Shown: positions 5,344 through 5,389 of the stretch, one piece after another
Numbering within the stretch: the stretch's first letter is position 1
Layout: every line of letters starts with the position of its first letter
Assembly: GCA_007127425.1 (NCBI GenBank)
Contig: SKZJ01000273.1
Location: 1-5,389 of the forward strand
DNA length: 5,389 bases
Direction of reading: 5' to 3'
DNA from: Wenzhouxiangella sp.
GTDB lineage: Bacteria > Pseudomonadota > Gammaproteobacteria > Xanthomonadales > Wenzhouxiangellaceae
The notes under the pieces: generated by a model
The model's database searches: none
Told to the model about the DNA's origin: nothing
What the model saw: only the letters and a program-made list of their open reading frames with translations
Translations under genes and position numbers: made by a program

Positions 5344-5389
5344 CACGGGTCGTCAACCATCGCCGGTTTCCGATCCACTGGGCACCAGA

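Noticed and set aside
5344..5389. Possible end of a convergent minus-strand gene in the last 46 bases
   Set aside because: Short open stretches enter from the right edge on the minus strand, but none is long enough to recognise or to choose between frames.

Overview
This is a GC-rich chromosomal window, most likely from a gammaproteobacterium of the Xanthomonadales/Wenzhouxiangellaceae/Chromatiales neighbourhood. The basis is family resemblance recalled from memory: a fused HisI-HisE following hisF, a HisF of Xanthomonas-like wording, a chorismatase very close in wording to Xanthomonas XanB2, and a -24/-12 (sigma-54) promoter. No rRNA, tRNA, intact mobile element, CRISPR array or phage gene is visible.

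Layout. (1) 1-1105, plus strand: the end of a histidine operon, with the 3' part of hisF followed by hisIE. An imperfect hairpin built from GGGACCA heptamers lies over the hisF stop codon. (2) 1086-1907, minus strand: a small stand-alone EAL-domain protein, convergent with hisIE and overlapping it by 20 bp. Two conserved catalytic positions of its EAL domain are substituted, and a consensus sigma-54 promoter lies 57-73 bp upstream of its start. (3) 2076-2828, minus strand: a creatininase-family metal-dependent amidohydrolase. (4) 2829-2992: a 164-bp gap with three perfect GGGACTC heptamers and a pair of GTGTCTCA repeats. (5) 2993-4036, minus strand: a XanB2/FkbO/Hyg5-type chorismatase. (6) 4126-5343, plus strand: a DUF418 (YeiB-like) multi-pass membrane protein, divergent from the chorismatase. 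The last 46 bases hold no gene that can be supported.

How the genes work together. Only hisF and hisIE form a clear pathway unit: HisF makes the imidazole ring, and HisIE performs the two steps before the HisA isomerase. The three minus-strand genes point the same way but are separated by about 165-bp gaps. The EAL gene has its own promoter and a strong hairpin upstream of it, so they are probably separate transcription units. The chorismatase probably supplies hydroxybenzoates (for ubiquinone and/or aryl-polyene pigment), but no other gene of those pathways is in view.

The window is mostly conserved housekeeping and accessory metabolism, and I do not see a convincing new multi-gene system. 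The points most worth a second look are the sigma-54-driven, probably non-catalytic EAL protein and a family of GGGACYM heptamer repeats at gene 3' ends. In two places these repeats appear to have supplied the C-terminal residues of the protein.
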